Shown in pieces: positions 6,264 through 10,631 of a DNA stretch of 10,631 bases. This DNA is from JAUILA01 sp964563925 (GTDB lineage Bacteria; Bacteroidota; Bacteroidia; Cytophagales; Cyclobacteriaceae). Where the stretch lies: positions 1 to 10,631 of the forward strand of contig CAZLZD010000088.1 in NCBI GenBank assembly GCA_964563925.1. The letters run 5' to 3'. Numbering within the stretch: the first letter of the stretch is position 1; the number at the start of each line of letters is the position of its first letter. The notes below the pieces were generated by a model. It searched no databases. It was given only the letters and a program-made list of their open reading frames with translations, and had not been told where the DNA came from. The translations under genes were made by a program, and so were the position numbers.

Positions 6264-6363
6264 NNNNNNNNNNNNNNNNNNNNNNNNNNNNNNNNNNNNN
6301 NNNNNNNNNNNNNNNNNNNNNNNNNNNNNNNNNNNNNNNNNNNNNNNNNNNNNNNNNNNNNNN
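6264..6363. other. Assembly gap of 100 N
   Basis: There are exactly 100 undetermined bases, a usual placeholder length for a scaffold join of unknown size. The sequence on both sides is the same 30-mer. No gene should be called across it. Confidence 0.97.
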
Positions 6364-6393
6364 ACCACCCGGTCATCTCACCACCCCGTCATC
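6364..6393 (+). repeat. 30-bp direct repeat right of the scaffold gap
   Basis: This is identical to 6234-6263. It continues into CCGCC, so the second unit here ends CGTCATCCC (6387-6395), which is the inverted partner of GGGATGACG at 6215-6223. Confidence 0.85.
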
Positions 6394-6442
6394 CCGCCTC
6401 ACCTTTCTGTGTACTTAATACGCATTTCCCGAAAAAACCTCC

Positions 6443-6450
6443 TATCTTTA
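6443..6450 (+). promoter_or_regulatory. Possible -7 promoter element of the uronate genes
   Basis: TATCTTTA matches seven of eight positions allowed by the Bacteroidota -7 consensus TAnnTTTG and lies 27 bases before the chosen ATG of the GH88 gene. No matching TTTG -33 element is seen at the usual spacing, so this is tentative. Confidence 0.3.
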
Positions 6451-6477
6451 ATAGTAACTCAATCAAAAATCAACCGA

Positions 6478-7734
6478 ATGAAAAATCTCCTGCTGGCCGC
6501 CTCACTCGGCTTGCTCATTGCCTGCACCAATGAAAAACCCACCGCGGAAGAGGATACCCTAGAACAGGATACCCAATCCACCTTCAGCGTGCCTGAAGCA
6601 AAAACAGCACTGCAATTTGCCGAAGAGCAATACAGCCGCATGATGGAAACCGTGCCAGACTCCCTGATGCCGAAGCATTATGAAAACGGTGAGCTCAAAT
6701 CGACGGGTATTCGCGACTGGGTATCCGGATTTTACCCCGGTACGCTCTGGTACCTGTATGAATTCTCGGGCAATGATACCCTGAAGGAGGAGGCCATCTA
6801 CCGGACCGGCTTACTCGAACCTTTGAAAAACTACACCCGCACCCATGACCTTGGTTTTATGGTGTACTGCAGCTTTGGCAATGCGTACCGCATCACCGGG
6901 AACGAAGCGTACAAGCAGGTGATCATCGAAGCCTCCGAAGCCCTCTCCACCCGGTTCAATGAAACGGCCGGGGTGATCAAATCCTGGGACTTTACCAGGA
7001 ATGGCGACTGGTACTACCCGGTGATCATCGATAACATGATGAACCTTGAAATGCTCGCCTGGGCCTCGGAAAAAAGCGGCAACGACCGCTTTATGCAAAT
7101 TGCCCTGACGCATTCCGACACCACCTCGAAATATCATTTCCGGGAGGACCACAGCACCTACCACGTGGTGGATTACGATACCATTCACGGCGGATTCAAC
7201 GGTCGCCTCACCCACCAGGGCTATGCGGATTCTTCGGCCTGGACCCGCGGACAAACCTGGGCGGTATATGGCTACACGGTCATGTACAGGTTCACGGAGA
7301 ATGACGAGTACCTGGAACGAGCCACTCAGCTGGCGAACTTCATTCTCACACACCCCAACCTGCCGGAAGACAAGGTGCCTTACTGGGATTTTGACGCTCC
7401 GGATATTCCCAACGCCCCGCATGATGCCTCCGCGGCCGCTATCCTGGCCTCCTCCCTGCTGGAGCTGCAGGGTTATGTGAATGATTCGTTGTCCGCCACT
7501 TACCGGGAGAATGCCGAACAAATTCTCCATTCCCTCAGCAGTGATGCCTATACCGCAAAGGCGGGGGAAAACGGCAACTTTATTCTCATGCACAGTGTAG
7601 GGAACCTGCCCGGCGGCAGCCAGGTGGATGTACCCCTGTCCTATGCCGATTACTATTACGTGGAAGCGCTGCTTCGTTACCTTGCCCTGGAGAATGAATT
7701 CAATTTCACCCAGGAGAATGAGCCGGGATCGTAA
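6478..7734 (+). CDS. GH88 unsaturated glucuronyl hydrolase, lipoprotein
   Basis: The product is 418 residues. It hydrolyses the 4,5-unsaturated uronate left at the non-reducing end of oligosaccharides by polysaccharide lyases. The fold is an (alpha/alpha)6 barrel. Recognisable family stretches are DWVSGFYPGTLWYLYEF (80-96), HDLGFMVY with D124 (equivalent to D88 of Bacillus GL1 UGL), IIDNMMNLEMLAWAS with D185 (equivalent to catalytic D149), SAWTRGQTWAVYG (253-265), PYWDFDAP (301-308) and DASAAAI (316-322). I chose ATG 6478 because it gives a typical lipoprotein signal (LLIA before C16); the in-frame ATG at 6409 adds 23 residues that spoil it. The protein is therefore lipid-anchored in the periplasm or on the outer membrane. 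It is the first gene of a plus-strand run with kduI, kduD and DUF4861. The donor polymer (glycosaminoglycan, ulvan or pectin type) cannot be read from this sequence. Confidence 0.92.
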   Translation: MKNLLLAASLGLLIACTNEKPTAEEDTLEQDTQSTFSVPEAKTALQFAEEQYSRMMETVPDSLMPKHYENGELKSTGIRDWVSGFYPGTLWYLYEFSGNDTLKEEAIYRTGLLEPLKNYTRTHDLGFMVYCSFGNAYRITGNEAYKQVIIEASEALSTRFNETAGVIKSWDFTRNGDWYYPVIIDNMMNLEMLAWASEKSGNDRFMQIALTHSDTTSKYHFREDHSTYHVVDYDTIHGGFNGRLTHQGYADSSAWTRGQTWAVYGYTVMYRFTENDEYLERATQLANFILTHPNLPEDKVPYWDFDAPDIPNAPHDASAAAILASSLLELQGYVNDSLSATYRENAEQILHSLSSDAYTAKAGENGNFILMHSVGNLPGGSQVDVPLSYADYYYVEALLRYLALENEFNFTQENEPGS

Positions 7735-7771
7735 CATATGCTTCCCTGAATTTTAAGTACCTTAAGAAACA

Positions 7772-8620
7772 ATGAGCACCTCACAAACATTTGAAGAACG
7801 ATTCGCCACCAATCCGGCTGATTTCGCCACGTATTCCACCGAACGGATCCGAAAGGATTTTCTGATTGATAACCTGTTCCGGGAGAATCACATTCACCTG
7901 GTCTACAGCCATTACGACCGCTATATCGTGGGCGGGGCATTCCCGCAGTCCGCCGAACTGAAACTGGAATCGTTCGATCTGCTGAAAGCCGACTACTTTC
8001 TCGCCCGCCGTGAGCTCGGCATCATCAATGTCGGAGGCGCCGGTGTGGTCACGGTCGACGGGAAGGCATTCGAACTGGATAAAAAAGAAGCCCTTTACGT
8101 CGGACAGGGTGCAAAAGACATTGTTTTCAAAAGCAACGATTCGTCTTCTCCGGCATACTTTTACCTGAATTCTTCCCCCGCGCACCACGCGTATCCCACC
8201 AAAAAAATCACCAAGGCCGAAGCCGAGGTGGTCAAAATGGGTTCCCTGGAAACGAGCAATGAACGCCTGATCAACAAGCTGATCGTGAACAGCGTGGTGG
8301 ATATCTGTCAGACCCAGATGGGGCTCACCGAGCTGCAACACGGTTCGGTCTGGAATACGATGCCGCCCCATACGCATACCCGCAGAATGGAGGCCTATTT
8401 CTATTTCGACCTTCCCGAAGATCAGTCCGTCGCGCATTTTATGGGCGAACCGCATGAATCCCGCGTGGTGTGGATGAAAAACCGTCAAGCGATTCTCTCG
8501 CCCCCGTGGAGCATGCACTGCGGTTCGGGTACCAGCAGCTACTCCTTTATCTGGGGAATGGCCGGGGAAAACCTGGACTATGGCGATATGGACAAGGTAT
8601 CTCCCATCGATTTAAAATAA
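7772..8620 (+). CDS. kduI: 5-keto-4-deoxyuronate isomerase (4-deoxy-L-threo-5-hexosulose-uronate ketol-isomerase)
   Basis: The product is 282 residues, the usual length. It converts 5-keto-4-deoxyuronate to 2,5-diketo-3-deoxygluconate in the cytoplasm. The bicupin metal site is complete: H200 and H202 in MPPHTHTRRMEAYFYF, E207 in the same stretch and H249 in WSMHCGSG. These equal H196, H198, E203 and H245 of the E. coli enzyme with a constant offset of four. Other family stretches include NHIHLVYSHYDRYIVGG (39-55) and SYSFIWGMAGEN near the end. The gene begins 37 bp after the GH88 gene and ends 40 bp before kduD, consistent with one operon. The ATG at 7772 gives a normal N-terminus without a signal peptide. 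Confidence 0.97.
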   Translation: MSTSQTFEERFATNPADFATYSTERIRKDFLIDNLFRENHIHLVYSHYDRYIVGGAFPQSAELKLESFDLLKADYFLARRELGIINVGGAGVVTVDGKAFELDKKEALYVGQGAKDIVFKSNDSSSPAYFYLNSSPAHHAYPTKKITKAEAEVVKMGSLETSNERLINKLIVNSVVDICQTQMGLTELQHGSVWNTMPPHTHTRRMEAYFYFDLPEDQSVAHFMGEPHESRVVWMKNRQAILSPPWSMHCGSGTSSYSFIWGMAGENLDYGDMDKVSPIDLK

Positions 8621-8660
8621 GCCTTCAGGTTTTCAAAAGACCCTGTTTAACCCAACACCT

Positions 8661-9446
8661 ATGAACTTATTCGACCTTAACGGAAAGACCGCACTCATCA
8701 CCGGAGGAACGCACGGACTGGGGATGTCCATCGCCAAAGGCCTGGGACAGGCCGGCGCCCGCCTGGTCATCAACGGACACACGCCCGAAAAAATGGAAAA
8801 GGCGCTGGAGGAATATGCGCGGGCCGGACTGGATGCAAAGGGATATCTGTTTGATGTGACGAGCGAGGAGCAGGTAAAAGAGAACACTGCCCGGATCGAA
8901 AAGGAAGTGGCTCCCATCGACATCCTGGTGAATAATGCCGGCATCATCAAGCGCGTTCCGCTCACCGAGATGGATGTGGAAGAATTCAGGAAGGTTCTCG
9001 ACGTGCATATCGTGGGCAGTTTTCTGATGGCCAAACACCTCGTACCCGGCATGATCAGCCGCGGGGGCGGCAAGGTGATCAACCTGGCTTCGATGATGAG
9101 CGAACTTGGAAGAAATACGGTCGGCGCCTACGCGGCGGCTAAGGGAGGCATAAAAATGCTCACCAAAAACATGGCTACCGAATGGGCCAGGCATAATATT
9201 CAGGTCAATGCGATCGGTCCGGGCTACTATGCCACCAGCCAGACCGCCCCTATCCGCGAAGGCGGACACCCGATGAATGAATTTATCATCAGCCGGACCC
9301 CGGCCGGACGGTGGGGTGATCCGGACGAACTCCAGGGCGCCGCGGTCTTCCTGGCCTCCAGGGCCTCTGACTTTGTAAACGGACAGGTGATCTATGTGGA
9401 TGGAGGAATCCTGGCAACTATTGGCAAGCCGTCCAATGAAGAGTAA
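8661..9446 (+). CDS. kduD: 2-deoxy-D-gluconate 3-dehydrogenase / 2-keto-3-deoxygluconate-forming SDR
   Basis: The product is 261 residues, a classical short-chain dehydrogenase that follows KduI in uronate breakdown, reducing 2,5-diketo-3-deoxygluconate to 2-keto-3-deoxygluconate with NAD(P)H. The Rossmann motif TGGTHGLG is at 14-21, NNAG at 91-94, and catalytic S144, Y157 and K161 (YAAAK) are in place; the C-terminus has the usual VNGQVIYVDGG. The residue that is normally the fourth tetrad member (Asn of the N-x-x-G motif) is H116 here (HIVG), a substitution to note. It is a soluble cytoplasmic protein directly after kduI. Gluconate 5-dehydrogenase is the nearest alternative by sequence, but the kduI neighbour favours KduD. 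Confidence 0.93.
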   Translation: MNLFDLNGKTALITGGTHGLGMSIAKGLGQAGARLVINGHTPEKMEKALEEYARAGLDAKGYLFDVTSEEQVKENTARIEKEVAPIDILVNNAGIIKRVPLTEMDVEEFRKVLDVHIVGSFLMAKHLVPGMISRGGGKVINLASMMSELGRNTVGAYAAAKGGIKMLTKNMATEWARHNIQVNAIGPGYYATSQTAPIREGGHPMNEFIISRTPAGRWGDPDELQGAAVFLASRASDFVNGQVIYVDGGILATIGKPSNEE

Positions 9447-9457
9447 TGATTTTTGCC

Positions 9458-9474
9458 GGAGAATGTCATTCTCC
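9458..9474. promoter_or_regulatory. 17-bp inverted repeat between kduD and the DUF4861 gene
   Basis: GGAGAATG and CATTCTCC are exact inverted arms around one T. As RNA it would form a 7-bp stem with loop GTC. It begins 11 bases after the kduD stop. No T-tract follows on either strand, so it is not a standard terminator. It could be a regulator-binding site or an mRNA processing or stability hairpin that separates expression of the downstream gene. Confidence 0.45.
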
Positions 9475-9515
9475 AATACCCATAAACCAGACGTGAAAAT
9501 AGCACACTGCTGCCC

Positions 9516-10631
9516 ATGAAAACATTCATTTATTGCCTGCTGGCCATCCTTCCTTTCCTGTACTCCTGTAACCAAAAGGTTACATCTCTGGATGTACCGG
9601 AAGTCCGGTATGGATTAGCTAAAATCAATATGGAAGTCATTGATCAGCTGGGGATCACGCCCGGGGAGAATGAACGCCTGGTATTTACTTCGCCGGATGA
9701 ATCGGACACCCTGATCTCGCAGTACATACCCTCCAGGGAAAATCCTGAGGAAATATGGATTTTGCCCGAGGGCCATACGACCGTCCATATATCTGTCATT
9801 AGTGATCTGAATTCTCCTGTATTTGAACCAAGGACCAATATCCGTTTCGCGCCAAAGAAACCCGAACTGCATGAGGTAACAACGATGGACCGGCTGCCGG
9901 GTACGGATACGAGGAAAACGGTACCCGAACTGCAATTCGAAGGGCCGGGCTGGGAGAATGAACACGTCGCATTCAGGAATTACTTCGACCAGCGGAACGG
10001 GATGGATATTTTCGGGAAAAAGACAGAAGCGATGGTCCTGGATCAGGTGGGTTTGCCCGACGGACCCTCCTACCATGACATGGGCGATTGGGGGATGGAC
10101 ATTCTCAAAGTCGGGAATTCACTGGGTGCCGGCAGTATCGCCCTGCAGATTGGTGATTCGTTGTATCGCATTGCCCCCGGAGCGGATGCCTCGGCCGAGA
10201 TCCTGACGGAAGGACCTCTATTTTCCTCCCTTATCCTGACATTCAGAAACTGGCAGGTAGCGGGACGTACCTATGAGGTGGAACATGTCATCAGTATACA
10301 AAGCGGGACCCGGTTTTATACCTCAGAAGTGGTTGTCCGCAATTTGCGGGGAGATGAAACACTGGTCACAGGCATTGTGAATATGGACAACCATGAATTG
10401 CGGGAATGGAAGGGTGAAAACGAAATCATTTTCGGAACGTACGCCGCCCAGGGGTATGAGGGCGAAAACCTTGGAATGGCGATCAAAGTTCCCGCCGACG
10501 AGCTCGTTTCCGGGAGCATTGAAATCCCGGACGAAGGGGACGGTATCACCCAAACCTCAGCCATTTCACTGCAACTCTACCCCGACCGGCCCACGACCTT
10601 TCAGTTCTACGCCTGCTGGGAGCATGAAAAC
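9516..10631 (+). CDS. DUF4861 family lipoprotein, C-terminus cut by window end
   Basis: The frame is open from ATG 9516 to the last base (372 codons, no stop seen). The N-terminus is a lipoprotein signal with LYS before C18. Residues about 20-135 look like an N-terminal beta domain. From about 140 the chain shows the DUF4861 pattern: GPGWENEHVAFRNYFD, DIFGKK (164-169) and YHDMGDWGMDILKVGNSLGAGS, then beta strands to the cut. Proteins of this family are frequent in polysaccharide-utilisation loci of Bacteroidota, beside uronate-processing genes as here. I do not claim a reaction; a carbohydrate-active or carbohydrate-binding role outside the cytoplasm is inference from the context. It follows kduD by 69 bp with an inverted repeat in between. 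A few tens of residues are probably missing at the C-terminus. Confidence 0.85.
   Translation, partial: MKTFIYCLLAILPFLYSCNQKVTSLDVPEVRYGLAKINMEVIDQLGITPGENERLVFTSPDESDTLISQYIPSRENPEEIWILPEGHTTVHISVISDLNSPVFEPRTNIRFAPKKPELHEVTTMDRLPGTDTRKTVPELQFEGPGWENEHVAFRNYFDQRNGMDIFGKKTEAMVLDQVGLPDGPSYHDMGDWGMDILKVGNSLGAGSIALQIGDSLYRIAPGADASAEILTEGPLFSSLILTFRNWQVAGRTYEVEHVISIQSGTRFYTSEVVVRNLRGDETLVTGIVNMDNHELREWKGENEIIFGTYAAQGYEGENLGMAIKVPADELVSGSIEIPDEGDGITQTSAISLQLYPDRPTTFQFYACWEHEN

Noticed and set aside
6194..6418. Open frame spanning the N gap
   Set aside because: Almost half of it is undetermined bases and the rest is repeat sequence; it is an artefact of the placeholder gap.
6811..7737. Long minus-strand open frame of 308 codons
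   Set aside because: It is the antisense of the GH88 gene, which has full family motifs; the antisense product is rich in G, V, H and R and shows no recognisable domain.
7781..8518. Minus-strand open frame of 245 codons
   Set aside because: It is a shadow of kduI, whose metal ligands and length are complete on the plus strand.
9458..9474. Rho-independent terminator after kduD
   Set aside because: The stem is perfect but has no T-tract on either strand, so it is recorded as a regulatory inverted repeat instead.
8667..9575. Minus-strand open frame of 302 codons
   Set aside because: It lies opposite kduD and the start of the DUF4861 gene; no domain or signal is seen in it.
1..10631. rRNA or tRNA genes
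   Set aside because: No tRNA-like or rRNA-like conserved stretches were noticed in the intergenic regions, which are taken up by repeats, AT-rich DNA and the gap.

Overview
The window looks like a chromosomal segment of a polysaccharide-degrading member of the Bacteroidota or a close sister lineage such as Balneolota. The support is a C-terminal type IX secretion (T9SS) sorting domain with a YPNPV motif, a Bacteroidota-type secreted protein with the SVPYALHA motif, lipoprotein signal peptides and a uronate-catabolic cluster. A run of exactly 100 N (6264-6363) marks a scaffold gap, so this is a draft or metagenome assembly.

Layout. (1) 1-137: the end of a structured repeat, then an array of 22-bp units. 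(2) 388-2075, plus strand: two secreted proteins, a small T9SS-sorted protein and a larger modular adhesin-like protein with a calcium-loop-like segment. (3) 2101-2280: a second copy of the structured repeat with a 30-bp tandem tail, reaching almost to the stop of the next gene. (4) 5215-2290, minus strand: a putative operon of a membrane-anchored M20 metallopeptidase and a secreted protein whose N-terminal half carries the zinc-ligand pattern of the S1/P1 nuclease / phospholipase C fold, with a beta-rich C-terminal half. (5) 5925-5348, minus strand: a translationally coupled pair, a four-helix membrane protein and a small XRE-type regulator, with a perfect 22-bp palindrome upstream. (6) 6046-6393: a third copy of the structured repeat and the gap, which has the same 30-bp sequence on both sides. 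(7) 6478 to the end, plus strand: a uronate locus made of a GH88 unsaturated-glucuronyl hydrolase lipoprotein, KduI, KduD and a DUF4861 lipoprotein cut by the window edge.

The uronate genes form a pathway. Polysaccharide lyases (not in this window) make oligosaccharides ending in a 4,5-unsaturated uronate. GH88 releases that sugar, which rearranges to 5-keto-4-deoxyuronate. KduI isomerises it and KduD reduces it to 2-keto-3-deoxygluconate. The kinase, aldolase, lyases and SusC/SusD transporters are not seen and would be expected further to the right or elsewhere. DUF4861 proteins commonly sit in such loci.

The most unusual feature is the intergenic repeat family. Three copies share flanks, but the central hairpin differs by three compensated base pairs, and each copy ends in a GATGACG or CATGACG motif followed by a tandem array of a different unit (22, 30 or 16 bp).
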